Shown one piece after another: positions 1-7,392 of a stretch of DNA of 13,328 nt. The DNA comes from DATBDE01 sp036270095. Lineage in GTDB: Bacteria > Actinomycetota > Thermoleophilia > Solirubrobacterales > Solirubrobacteraceae. The stretch spans positions 1-13,328 of the forward strand of contig DATBDE010000047.1 in assembly GCA_036270095.1 (NCBI GenBank), written 5' to 3'. The first letter of the stretch is position 1; each line of letters starts with the position of its first letter. The translations under genes and the position numbers were made by a program. The notes below the pieces were generated by a model. It was not told where the DNA came from. It saw only the letters and a list, made by a program, of their open reading frames with translations, and made no database searches.

Positions 1-1089
1 CACCGACTGGAAGCCGTGGCGGGCGATGTCCACGCGCGAGGAGAAGTTCATGACCGAGGTCTGGAACATGAGCTCGTCGTTGGGCTCGGGCTCGATGAGC
101 ACGATGTCCACGCCGGGGTACTTCTGCTCCCACTGGCGGGCTATCTCGTGCAGGCGCTGGTAGGCCAGGAGCTTGAAGGTCTGGTAGCCGATCTGGGGGA
201 AGCCCATGTCGCTGACCCGGCGCACGCGCGAGCCGAACAGCGTCGGGATGCGCTTGTCGAACTCGTTGACGAAGGGCACCAGCGGGTTGACCACGACGAG
301 GAACTTCGCCCCCGCCTCGACCGCGATGTCGATGTTGGTGGTCGAGACGATCCCGCCGTCGACCAGCTCGCGGTCCTTGATCTCGACCGGCTTGTAGACC
401 ATCGGCAGCGCCGTCGACGCGGCCACGGCGGAGGAGATGGGCACGTCGTCCCAGTCCTCCGCGCCGAAGATGATGCGCTCGCAGGTGTCGAGGTCGGTGG
501 CGACGAGGTAGAGCTCGGACTCGAGCAGGCGGAAGTCGTCGGTGCGGTCGGGGTCGGAGAGCACCTGGCGCACGTAGCGCTCGATGCCCCTGCCCGAGTA
601 GATGCCCGACGGCAGCGCCTCGGCCAGGGCGAGCACGATGTCCATGGCCGAGAGCTGGCCGACCTGGCTGGCCATGTGGCGCAGCAGGCCGGCGGCGTGC
701 AGCGGCAGTCGCACGCCCTTCCACGCGAACTCGAGCAGGTTCGGGCGCAGCAGGGTGCCGACGTCGACGTCGCGGAACGGGGTCGGGACCTGCTGGTTGA
801 CCACCCGCATCATCTCCTCGGGCGTGATGCCGTTGGCGGTCATGGCGGCGATCATCGAACCGGCGCTGGTGCCGACGTAGACGTCGAACTGGTTGACGGT
901 GCGGTTGACGGACAGGAGGTCGAGAGCGCGCAGAGCGCCGATCTCGTAGACGCCGCCCGTGAAGCCGCCCCCGCCGAGCACGAGCGCCGTCTTGGAGCGA
1001 CGGCGGCGGCCCGTCTTGCGCTGCTTCGCCGCGGGGCCACTCTTGCCGCGCTCCTTCGCAGCGGCGTCAAGCTTGACCACCTTTCCCAT
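1..1089 (-). CDS. Patatin-like phospholipase family protein (C-terminus beyond window)
   Basis: This is a serine acyl hydrolase of the patatin/RssA type, expected to cleave acyl esters of membrane lipids with a Ser-Asp dyad. The sequence shows the glycine-rich oxyanion-hole motif (LGGGGFTGG, about residues 38-46), the nucleophile elbow GTSAG with Ser75, and the DGG motif with Asp244. It has 363 codons and is still open at the left edge, so the C-terminus is missing. The first 33 residues are rich in Lys and Arg, with no signal peptide, so a cytoplasmic or membrane-peripheral enzyme is likely. The ATG at 1089 is chosen because the nearby ATG at 1099 is out of frame and soon stops. No Shine-Dalgarno precedes it, and a TACAAT element ends 8 bases upstream. 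The gene is divergent from dacB. The family call is firm, but the substrate is unknown. Confidence 0.9.
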   Translation of the reverse strand, partial: MGKVVKLDAAAKERGKSGPAAKQRKTGRRRRSKTALVLGGGGFTGGVYEIGALRALDLLSVNRTVNQFDVYVGTSAGSMIAAMTANGITPEEMMRVVNQQVPTPFRDVDVGTLLRPNLLEFAWKGVRLPLHAAGLLRHMASQVGQLSAMDIVLALAEALPSGIYSGRGIERYVRQVLSDPDRTDDFRLLESELYLVATDLDTCERIIFGAEDWDDVPISSAVAASTALPMVYKPVEIKDRELVDGGIVSTTNIDIAVEAGAKFLVVVNPLVPFVNEFDKRIPTLFGSRVRRVSDMGFPQIGYQTFKLLAYQRLHEIARQWEQKYPGVDIVLIEPEPNDELMFQTSVMNFSSRVDIARHGFQSV

Positions 1090-1097
1090 GCGCGCCC

Positions 1098-1103
1098 ATT
1101 GTA
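1098..1103 (-). promoter_or_regulatory. Candidate -10 element (TACAAT) of the patatin gene
   Basis: Read on the minus strand, TACAAT matches the TATAAT consensus at five of six positions and ends 8 bases before the ATG at 1089. Transcription would start at or just before the start codon, giving a leaderless or nearly leaderless mRNA. That fits the absence of a Shine-Dalgarno. I see no good -35 hexamer at 16-18 bases, so this rests on the -10 and its position alone. Confidence 0.45.
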
Positions 1104-1160
1104 CGTGCGGGTACACCAACGGGCCGCGACTCTGACCGGCCCCTGTTGTTGGGTACCAAC

Positions 1161-2387
1161 GTGGTGCGTCGCGTCGTCGCCGTGGTCCTCGGACTGCTCG
1201 TGCTCGGGGCGGCCCCGGCCAGCGGGCAGGGCCTACCCGACCGTCTGGGCGCAATCCTGCGCCCCGCGGGCGCGCACGCCGGCGCGTACGTGCTCGATGC
1301 CACAAGCGGCACCGAGCTGTTCGCCGCCCAGGCCGAGGCTCCCAAGGCGCCGGCCTCGGTCGAGAAGGTCTACACGACGACCACGGCGCTGCGCCGCTAC
1401 GGCGTGACCGGGACGCTGGACACCAGCGCGGTGTCGGCCGCCGGCGTCGGCGCCGACGGCACGCTGGGCGGCGACCTCGTGCTCAAGGGGGGCGGCGACC
1501 CCACCTTCGGCTCGCGGGGGTTCGCGCGCCGCAACTACGGCGGCGACGCATCGGTCGAGAGCCTGGCCGAGAAGCTGCGCGCCGCCGGCCTGCGCCGCGT
1601 GCAGGGAAACGTGGTCGGCGACGAGTCGGGCTGGGACGCCTTGCGCGGCGTGCCCGACAAGGGCCTCGGGCGCGTCGACCCCTACGTGGGCCCCCTCTCG
1701 GCCCTGAGCTTCGACCGCGACCTGACCCCGGGCGGCGGCTCCTACATCCTCAAGCCCGCCCCCTACGCCGCGGGCAGGCTGGTGGCCGCGCTCAAGGGCC
1801 AGGGCATTCCCGTGGCGGGCAAGGCGACCGCCGGGCCCGCTCCGGCCGGGGCCAAGGCGCTGGCCACGGTCAGCTCGCCGACGATGGGCACGGTCGTCGG
1901 CCTGACCAACCGACCGTCCGACAACTACCTGGCCGAGAGCCTGGTCAAGGGCCTGGGCGCGAGGTTCGGCGGCGGCGGCTCGACGTCGGCGGGCGCCAAC
2001 GTGGTCGAGCAGACCATCGCCGCAGACGGCGCGCACCCCACCGTGGTCGACGGCTCGGGCCTCTCACGCAGCGACCAGACCTCGCCCCACGACGTCGTCC
2101 GCGTGCTCAACGGCGTGCGCAACGACGCCGCCGGTGCGGCGTTCCGCTCCTCGCTGCCGGTGGCCGGCCGCACCGGCACCCTGCGCACGCGTATGCGCGG
2201 CACCGCGGCGGCCGGGCGCTGCCAAGCCAAGACCGGCACGCTCTCCAACGTCTCCTCCCTGGCCGGCTACTGCCGCGCCGCCTCGGGCCACGACATCGTC
2301 TTCGCGGTGATCATGAACAACCTGGGCCTGGGCGCCGCCCACGGCGAGCAGGACCAGTTCGCCGCGACGCTCGTGCGGCTCGGCTAG
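1161..2387 (+). CDS. dacB: D-alanyl-D-alanine carboxypeptidase/endopeptidase, PBP4 (DacB, peptidase S13) family
   Basis: This is a penicillin-binding protein of the S13 family that trims the terminal D-Ala of peptidoglycan stem peptides and may cut cross-links outside the membrane. All three motifs are present: S66-V-E-K69 (nucleophile Ser66), S253-D-N255, and K357-T-G. The family signature RMRGT..AGR..AKTGTL surrounds the KTG. The GTG at 1161 gives a typical signal peptide: VVRR, a hydrophobic stretch, then a likely cleavage near APASG-Q. A TTG at 1146 would add five residues before the Arg pair and is less likely. No clear Shine-Dalgarno is seen. It has 408 residues, shorter than the about 477 of E. 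coli PBP4. Its only two cysteines, Cys354 and Cys371, flank the KTG motif. It ends 6 bp from the convergent ligA. Confidence 0.93.
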   Translation: MVRRVVAVVLGLLVLGAAPASGQGLPDRLGAILRPAGAHAGAYVLDATSGTELFAAQAEAPKAPASVEKVYTTTTALRRYGVTGTLDTSAVSAAGVGADGTLGGDLVLKGGGDPTFGSRGFARRNYGGDASVESLAEKLRAAGLRRVQGNVVGDESGWDALRGVPDKGLGRVDPYVGPLSALSFDRDLTPGGGSYILKPAPYAAGRLVAALKGQGIPVAGKATAGPAPAGAKALATVSSPTMGTVVGLTNRPSDNYLAESLVKGLGARFGGGGSTSAGANVVEQTIAADGAHPTVVDGSGLSRSDQTSPHDVVRVLNGVRNDAAGAAFRSSLPVAGRTGTLRTRMRGTAAAGRCQAKTGTLSNVSSLAGYCRAASGHDIVFAVIMNNLGLGAAHGEQDQFAATLVRLG

Positions 2388-2393
2388 CGGGCG

Positions 2394-4418
2394 TCAGAGC
2401 AGGTCGAGCAGGCCGGCCTCGTCGATGACCTCGACGCCCAGCCGCTCGGCCTTCTCGAGCTTCGAGCCCGCCGCATCGCCGGCGACGAGGTAGTCGGTCT
2501 TCTTCGACACCGACGAGGTCACGCGGCCCCCCGCGGCGACGATCTGCTCGGTGGCATTCTCGCGCGTCAGCGACGGCAGCGTGCCGGTGAGCACGAACGT
2601 CTTGTCGGCCAGCGGGCCCTCGCCCGGCGGCGCGCCCTCCTGCTCGAACTGCAGGCCCAGCGAGCGCAGGTCGGCGATCAGCGCCCGCATCTGCTCGTCG
2701 GCAAGCTGGGCGTGGATGCTCTCGGCCATCTTCGGGCCGACGCCCTGGACCTCGGCGATCTGCTCCGGCGTGGCCGCCATGAGGGCGTCGATGGAGCGGA
2801 AGTGCTGGGCCAGGTTGCGGCCGGTGACGTAGCCGACCTGCTCCAGGCCTATGCCGAACAGCACCAGGCCGAAGCTGCGCTCCTTGGAGGCGGCGATGGC
2901 CTCGACGAGGCGGTTGGCGCTGATCTCGCCGAAGCCCTCGAGCTCCGTGAGCTGCTCGGCGGTGAGCCGGTAGAGGTCGCCGGCGTGCTTGACCAGCCCG
3001 GCCTGCATGAGCTGATAGACCCGCTCCTCGCCCAGACCCTCGATGTCCATGGCCCCGCGCGAGGCGAAGTGCTTGAGGAGCTGGAACTGCTGGCCCGGGC
3101 AACCCGCGCGGTTGGGGCACTTGGTGAAGACGGCGTCCTCCGGCTTGACCGTCGGCGTGTCGCAGGACGGGCAACGCTCGGGTGGCTGGGGCGCGGGCCC
3201 GCGGTCGGGGCGCTCGACGGCATGGGGCGCCGGCGAGAGCACCTGCGGGATGACGTCGCCGGCGCGCAGCACGATCACCTCGTCGCCGGGGCGCAGGTCC
3301 TTGCGCGCGACGTCCTCCTCGTTGTGGAGCGTCGCGAGCTTGACGGTCACCCCGCCCACGCCCACCGGCTCGAGCACCGCGAACGGGTGCAGGTCGCCGA
3401 ACTTGCCCACGTTCCACTCGATGCCCTTGAGCACCGTGGTCTTGGTCGTCGGCGGGAACTTCCAGGCGATGGCCCAGCGCGGCTCCCGGCCCACGCTGCC
3501 CAGGCGGCGCTGCAGCTCGACGTCGTTGACCTTGATGACGACGCCGTCGATCTCGAAGCTCAGGCCGGCGCGGCGCTCCTCCCAGGCCTTGCACTGGGCC
3601 ACGACGTCGTCCTCGCTGTCGAGCAGCTTGATCTCGTCGTTGACCGGGAAGCGGTGCTCGCGCAGCCAGGTCAGGGCCTCCCACTGGCTCGCGAACGTGA
3701 TGCCCTCGGTGGCGCCGATGCCGTAGGAGAGGGTCGAGAGCGGGCGCTCCGCCGACAGCTTGGGGTCGAGCTGGCGGATCGTCCCGGCGGCCGAGTTGCG
3801 CGGGTTCATGAACGTCGACAACCCGGCCTCGGCACGGCGCTCGTTGAGGGCGGCGAAGTCCTCGAGGGCCATGAACACCTCGCCGCGGACCTCGATCAGG
3901 GGCGGGGCGTCGTCGATGTGCAGCGGGATCGAGCGGATCGTGCGCAGGTTGTGGGTGACGTCCTCGCCGACCTCGCCGTTGCCGCGGGTGGCACCGTGCT
4001 CGAGCACGCCGTCCCGATAGGTGAGCGAGATGGCCAGGCCGTCGATCTTCGGCTCGCACACGAACTCGAACTTCGGGTCCTCGATGCCTTCGCGCGCCAA
4101 GTGCGAGCGCATCCGCGCAACCCAGGCCCGCAGCTCCTCCTCGGAGCGGGCGTTGCCCAGCGAGAGCATGAGCTGGCGGTGGCGGACCTTCTCGAGGTAC
4201 TCGACCGGCGCCGCGCCGACGCGCTGCGTGGGCGAGTCGGGAGCGACGAGCTCGGGGTGCTCGGCCTCGAGCTTGCGCAGCTCGTCGAGCAGCGCGTCGT
4301 AGACGTCGTCGTCGACGCTGGGGTCGTCGAGGACGTAGTAGCGATAGTTGTGCCGGTCGAGCTCCTCACGGAGCTCGGCGGCCCGGCCCTCCGCCGACTT
4401 CGTCGCCCCGCCCTTCAC
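2394..4418 (-). CDS. ligA: NAD+-dependent DNA ligase LigA
   Basis: LigA seals nicks during replication and repair using NAD+. The 674-residue protein has the full family layout. Domain Ia is at about residues 20-50 (YRYYVLDDPSVDDDVYD). The adenylation domain carries Lys124 of the KIDG motif, followed by TRGNGEVGEDVTHN and NPRNSAAG. The OB fold is at about 315-400. The zinc finger uses Cys416, Cys419, Cys434 and Cys440, with helix-hairpin-helix repeats at about 450-575. A BRCT domain runs from about 601 to 674. The position usually seen as SLDNA reads SLGNA here, which I treat as a family variant. The start is the GTG at 4418, overlapping the surE stop as GTGA, so the two genes are translationally coupled. 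An open frame continues upstream through surE but is only a shadow. Confidence 0.98.
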   Translation of the reverse strand: MKGGATKSAEGRAAELREELDRHNYRYYVLDDPSVDDDVYDALLDELRKLEAEHPELVAPDSPTQRVGAAPVEYLEKVRHRQLMLSLGNARSEEELRAWVARMRSHLAREGIEDPKFEFVCEPKIDGLAISLTYRDGVLEHGATRGNGEVGEDVTHNLRTIRSIPLHIDDAPPLIEVRGEVFMALEDFAALNERRAEAGLSTFMNPRNSAAGTIRQLDPKLSAERPLSTLSYGIGATEGITFASQWEALTWLREHRFPVNDEIKLLDSEDDVVAQCKAWEERRAGLSFEIDGVVIKVNDVELQRRLGSVGREPRWAIAWKFPPTTKTTVLKGIEWNVGKFGDLHPFAVLEPVGVGGVTVKLATLHNEEDVARKDLRPGDEVIVLRAGDVIPQVLSPAPHAVERPDRGPAPQPPERCPSCDTPTVKPEDAVFTKCPNRAGCPGQQFQLLKHFASRGAMDIEGLGEERVYQLMQAGLVKHAGDLYRLTAEQLTELEGFGEISANRLVEAIAASKERSFGLVLFGIGLEQVGYVTGRNLAQHFRSIDALMAATPEQIAEVQGVGPKMAESIHAQLADEQMRALIADLRSLGLQFEQEGAPPGEGPLADKTFVLTGTLPSLTRENATEQIVAAGGRVTSSVSKKTDYLVAGDAAGSKLEKAERLGVEVIDEAGLLDLL

Positions 4419-5233
4419 TCCACCTCGCGGGCGGCCGGGCGCAACAGGCGCGCGAGGTCGTGCACGCGCAGCGCGTCCATGCCGGCGCGGTCCGTGAGAT
4501 CGAAATGGACGGGTGTCACCGCAATCCTGCCGTCGGCGACGGAGGCGAGGTCGGTGCCCTCCTCGTGGTGGTAGCCGGGCGCGTCGCCGTAGATGCGGTA
4601 CAGGCGGCGGCCGTCGTCGCCCTCCTCCTCGAGCGCGAGCGAGTCGCGGTAGATGCGCTTGCCCAGCCGGGTGATGTCCACGCCCTCGGGGTCGCGGCCG
4701 GGGACGTTGATGTTCAGGAGCGTGGCCGGCGGCATGGGCACCTCCTCGAGCTCCTCGACGAGGCGGGCGCAGAACGTCGCGGCGGTGGTGAAGTCGAACT
4801 CCCGGCCGAGGCGGAAATCGAGCTCCCGCGCGCGTGACTGCTGGGAGATGGCGATGCCGGGAACGCCCAGGACGATCGCCTCCAGCGCAGCGGCCACGGT
4901 GCCGGAGTAGGTGATGTCGTCGCCGAGGTTGGAGCCGTGGTTGATCCCGGAGACGACGAGGTCGGGGTCGAAGCCGTCGACCAGGCCGAGGGTGGCAAAG
5001 CGCACGCAGTCCACGGGGGTGCCGTCGGTGGCGTACCCGACGCTGCCGTCGCCGAAGTCGACCTCCTCGACCCAGATCGGGCGGCGGGTGGTGATCGAGC
5101 GGGCGGTGGCGGAGCGGTTGGAGTCGGGCGCGATGACGGCGAGCTCGACGCCGGGCACCTCCGCGAGCGCCCGCCGGAGGGCCTGTAGCCCAGGCGCGTT
5201 GACCCCGTCGTCGTTGGTGAGCAGGACCTGCAT
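4415..5233 (-). CDS. surE: 5'/3'-nucleotidase SurE
   Basis: SurE is a metal-dependent phosphatase acting on nucleoside 5'- and 3'-monophosphates, and in some species on short polyphosphate. The 272-residue protein starts MQVLLTNDDG. The metal ligands Asp8 and Asp9, Ser41 in the APDSNRSA loop and Asn98 in SGINHGSN are all visible, as is the conserved GTPVDCV. The ATG at 5233 has a purine-rich Shine-Dalgarno (GAGGAAGG) directly upstream with very short spacing. The gene overlaps ligA by 4 bp and heads a surE-ligA operon. An 11-bp GC hairpin lies just 15 bases upstream of the start, so the promoter must be inside the hairpin region or surE depends on readthrough from the exporter gene. Confidence 0.96.
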   Translation of the reverse strand: MQVLLTNDDGVNAPGLQALRRALAEVPGVELAVIAPDSNRSATARSITTRRPIWVEEVDFGDGSVGYATDGTPVDCVRFATLGLVDGFDPDLVVSGINHGSNLGDDITYSGTVAAALEAIVLGVPGIAISQQSRARELDFRLGREFDFTTAATFCARLVEELEEVPMPPATLLNINVPGRDPEGVDITRLGKRIYRDSLALEEEGDDGRRLYRIYGDAPGYHHEEGTDLASVADGRIAVTPVHFDLTDRAGMDALRVHDLARLLRPAAREVE

Positions 5234-5242
5234 CCTTCCTCA

Positions 5243-5280
5243 AAGATAGAGGGGGGTGCCGCCGTAGCCGCACCCCCCTC
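5243..5280 (-). terminator. Intrinsic terminator of the exporter gene, or attenuator ahead of surE
   Basis: Perfect 11-bp arms (GAGGGGGGTGC at 5249-5259 and its complement at 5270-5280) enclose a 10-base loop. On the minus strand the hairpin is followed by TATCTTT, which is uridine-rich. It begins 9 bases after the exporter stop codon and ends 15 bases before the surE ATG. Stem and tract both suit Rho-independent termination in the minus direction. Confidence 0.75.
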
Positions 5281-5289
5281 GGGGTCCCG

Positions 5290-6693
5290 TCAGACGGCCG
5301 CCGCAGCCGGGCGCGGGGCCCGTGCGCGCTCCTTCCCGGGCACCAGCAGCGCCGCGATCGCGCCCAGCGCCAGCACCGCCGCGCCGACCAGCAGGGCCGG
5401 CTGCAGCCCGTCGCTGAACGCCTGTGGCGTGGCGAACGAGCCCGCGCCGGAGAACACCGTGGCCAGCACGGCGATCCCCAGCACGCCGCCGACCTCGCGG
5501 ATCGCGTTGGTCGCACCCGAGGCCTGGCCGGCCTCCGACGTGCGCACCGACGACAGCACCGCGTTGGCCGCCGGCGCGAAGACCAGCGCCATCCCGGTGC
5601 CGGCCATGATGAACGGCACGACGACGTTGCCGTAGCTCATGGCCGGGTCGAGGATCGTCGCGAACCAGACCAGCGCCGCCGCTTGCAGGCTCAGGCCGGT
5701 GAACATCAGCGGGCGGGCCCCGATCCGGTCCGACAGCAGCCCGGCCAGCGGGGCGACGAAGATCGGCATCGCCGTCCACGGGAGGGTCCGCAGGCCGGCC
5801 TCCAGCGGCGTGTAGTGCTGCGCCGTCTGGAAGAACTGGGCCAGCAGGAAGATCGCCCCGAACATGCCGAAGTACATCGCCAGCGACACCGCGTTCGTGG
5901 CTGAGAAGGCGCGGCTGCGGAAGAAGCGCATCGGCAGCATCGGCTGCGGGCTGCGCTGCTCCCAGATCACGAATCCGGCCAGCAGGGCCAAGCCGCCGAT
6001 CAGCGTGCCCAGCACCAACGGGCTCGTCCAGCCGTGGCTCGGGGCCTGGACCAGCGCGTAGACCACGCCAAGCAGGCCGCCGGAGACCAGCGCCACGCCG
6101 GGCGGGTCAAGCCGGCGGGCGACGCCGCGGCTCTCCTGCAGCTTGCGCAGGGCCAGCGGGATGACGATCAGGCCAACGGGCACGTTGATCCAGAAGATCC
6201 AGTGCCAGTCGATGCCGTCGACGACGGCGCCGCCGATCACCGGCCCGAGCGCGACGCCGAGCCCGCTCACGCCCGACCAGATGCCGAGCGCGGCGCCCCG
6301 CCGCCCCTCGGGGAAGGCCTCGGAGAGCAGGGTCAGGGTCAGGGGCGTGACCACCGCGGCGCCCAGGCCCTGGATCGCGCGTGCGGCGATCAGGGCCTCG
6401 GTGCTCGGGGCCAGCGCGGCCGCGGCCGACGCCGCGGTGAACACGGCCAGTCCGGCCATGAACATCCTCCGCCGCCCGAAACGGTCGCCGAGCGCCGCGC
6501 CGGTGAGCAGGAACACGGCGTAGGCGAGCGTGTACGCATTGACCGTCCACTCGAGGTCGCCGATCGACGCGCCGAGGTCGATGCGGATGCTCGGCAGCGC
6601 GGTGGTCACGACGAGGTTGTCGAGCGTGACCATGAACAGCGCCGCGGAGACGAGCGCGAGGGTCCAACCGGTGGCTTTCTTCGTGCTTGGCAT
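5290..6693 (-). CDS. MFS drug:H+ antiporter, DHA2 (EmrB/QacA) type, 14 TM segments
   Basis: This is an inner-membrane proton-coupled exporter, probably of toxic compounds. The 467-residue protein is hydrophobic throughout. It has the DHA2 motif LDNLVVTTALPSI near residue 25, motif A GDRFGRRRMF (about 69-78), the antiporter motif C G150-P-V-I-G-G155, and the DHA2 hallmark WHWIFWINVPVGL (about 163-175). Length and pattern fit 14 segments. The ATG at 6693 is preceded by GGGAG at 10 bases. It lies downstream of, and on the same strand as, a TetR gene, but an intrinsic terminator sits between them. It therefore needs its own promoter, where an AT-rich box related to that at tetR is found. It ends before the hairpin at 5243-5280. 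The substrate cannot be read from the sequence. Confidence 0.95.
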   Translation of the reverse strand: MPSTKKATGWTLALVSAALFMVTLDNLVVTTALPSIRIDLGASIGDLEWTVNAYTLAYAVFLLTGAALGDRFGRRRMFMAGLAVFTAASAAAALAPSTEALIAARAIQGLGAAVVTPLTLTLLSEAFPEGRRGAALGIWSGVSGLGVALGPVIGGAVVDGIDWHWIFWINVPVGLIVIPLALRKLQESRGVARRLDPPGVALVSGGLLGVVYALVQAPSHGWTSPLVLGTLIGGLALLAGFVIWEQRSPQPMLPMRFFRSRAFSATNAVSLAMYFGMFGAIFLLAQFFQTAQHYTPLEAGLRTLPWTAMPIFVAPLAGLLSDRIGARPLMFTGLSLQAAALVWFATILDPAMSYGNVVVPFIMAGTGMALVFAPAANAVLSSVRTSEAGQASGATNAIREVGGVLGIAVLATVFSGAGSFATPQAFSDGLQPALLVGAAVLALGAIAALLVPGKERARAPRPAAAAV

Positions 6694-6713
6694 CCTGGTT
6701 TCACTCCCTTCAG

Positions 6714-6736
6714 TGATTGATTGACCTATAAATTCA
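6714..6736 (-). promoter_or_regulatory. Candidate TetR operator / promoter region of the exporter gene
   Basis: On the minus strand this AT-rich patch reads TGAATTTAT, then AGG, then TCAATCAATCA. The first 9 and last 10 bases recur upstream of tetR (7341-7359), where the AGGT is absent. The two are in the same relative order on opposite strands. A TATAGG hexamer inside it could be a -10, but I find no convincing -35. A sharp AT-rich patch repeated at both genes of a regulator-exporter pair is best read as the regulator's binding site. The changed spacing between the halves is a weakness. Confidence 0.55.
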
Positions 6737-6742
6737 GTGGTG

Positions 6743-6777
6743 AAAAAAAGGGAGGCGCCGCTCAGGCCGCCGCCTCC
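6743..6777 (-). terminator. Intrinsic terminator of tetR, overlapping its stop codon
   Basis: On the minus strand GGAGGCG (6777-6771) pairs with CGCCTCC (6757-6751) around a 13-base loop that contains the tetR stop codon. It is followed closely by seven T residues (6749-6743). The left arm is part of the coding sequence for the last residues of the regulator. This is the clearest Rho-independent terminator in the window. It separates tetR transcription from the exporter gene. Confidence 0.85.
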
Positions 6778-7334
6778 TCGCCCGTGTCCACGAGGGGCTC
6801 GACCAGGTCGGGCTGGCCGAGCGCGAGCGCGACGTTGATGTACATCCCGCACGCGAAGAAGGTCGCGACCGCCGCGGGGTCGGCGCCGCTCAGGCGCGCG
6901 ACGTCGTCGACCAGGCCGCGGAAGCCCTCGCCCACGTAGGCGCGCAGCTCCGGGTCGCCGGCCGCCGCGGCCGTGCACTGCAGCTGCGCGGCCAGTAGCC
7001 GCCCGTCCTCCATCAGCGGCTTGTAGGCCGTGCCCATGGCCTCGAGCTTCTCCTCCGGGGTCGCTGCCCCGGCGGCGGCCTGCACGAAGGCGGAGCGGAT
7101 CTCGGAGATCACGCGGTGGTGCACGGCCCGGAACAGCTCGCTCTTGTCCGAGAACAGCGCGTAGATGTACGGCTGGGAGATGCCGGCCCGCTTGGCGATG
7201 TTCGCGGTCGAGGCGCCGTGGTAGCCGCGCTCGCCGAACTCGTCCACGGCGGCGTCGAGCACCTGCTCGCGCCGCTCGTCGGCGCTGAGCCGCCCGCCCG
7301 TCTTCGTCCTCCTCGTGGTCGTCGTGGTCGGCAT
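6762..7334 (-). CDS. TetR/AcrR family transcriptional regulator
   Basis: This is a 190-residue DNA-binding repressor, probably controlling the adjacent DHA2 exporter and itself. The N-terminal HTH domain is clear: RREQVLDAAVDEFGERGYHG, then STANIAKRAGISQPYIYALF (about residues 21-61) and DKSELFRAVHHRV. The rest is helical, with a small-residue-rich ligand domain and the C-terminal FFACGMYINVALALGQPDLVEP typical of TetR_C domains. The first 14 residues are a Thr/Arg tail. The ATG at 7334 is chosen over an in-frame TTG at 7352, because the latter lies inside the promoter and operator. No Shine-Dalgarno precedes the ATG. The -10 lies 8 bases away, so the mRNA is probably leaderless. The ligand is unknown. 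Confidence 0.95.
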   Translation of the reverse strand: MPTTTTTRRTKTGGRLSADERREQVLDAAVDEFGERGYHGASTANIAKRAGISQPYIYALFSDKSELFRAVHHRVISEIRSAFVQAAAGAATPEEKLEAMGTAYKPLMEDGRLLAAQLQCTAAAAGDPELRAYVGEGFRGLVDDVARLSGADPAAVATFFACGMYINVALALGQPDLVEPLVDTGEEAAA

Positions 7335-7337
7335 GGG

Positions 7338-7354
7338 GATTGAATTTATCAATC
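7338..7354. promoter_or_regulatory. Palindromic operator candidate at tetR
   Basis: The 17-bp site GATTGA-ATTTA-TCAATC has perfect 6-bp inverted arms around a 5-bp centre, a usual geometry for a TetR-dimer operator. It overlaps the -10 element and the predicted transcription start of tetR. A bound repressor would therefore shut off its own gene. It is followed by further TCAATCAAT units and shares sequence with the box before the exporter gene. Confidence 0.7.
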
Positions 7355-7371
7355 AATCAATAACTCGTCAA
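7343..7371 (-). promoter_or_regulatory. Sigma-70-type promoter of tetR
   Basis: On the minus strand, TTGACG (7371-7366) is spaced by exactly 17 bases from TAAATT (7348-7343). The -35 matches consensus at five of six positions and the -10 at four of six. The ATG at 7334 begins 8 bases after the -10, so transcription should start at or within a base or two of the start codon. The operator candidate at 7338-7354 covers the -10. Confidence 0.65.
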
Positions 7372-7392
7372 GGACCCGTGCCCGCGCGAACC

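Noticed and set aside
16..1407. Long plus-strand open frame opposite the patatin gene
   Set aside because: Its translation is rich in Arg, His, Asp, Val and Ala, typical of an antisense frame in GC-rich DNA. It has no domain and runs across the divergent promoter region. The minus strand carries clear patatin motifs.
2712..4574. 620-codon plus-strand open frame opposite ligA
   Set aside because: Low-complexity Leu/Glu/Asp/Val/Arg composition mirrors the ligA codons. The minus strand encodes a complete LigA.
2394..5516. Apparent 1040-aa fusion upstream of LigA
   Set aside because: The extra N-terminal part is an Arg/Pro-rich out-of-frame reading of surE and the exporter end. The real ligA start is the GTG overlapping the surE stop.
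6711..6741. CAGTG direct repeats flanking the exporter promoter box
   Set aside because: Five-base repeats are expected by chance, and they are not present at the tetR site.
5290..7356. Apparent regulator-exporter fusion of 688 aa
   Set aside because: The part before residue 1 of the exporter is an out-of-frame reading of tetR and crosses an intrinsic terminator. The exporter has its own ATG with a GGGAG upstream.
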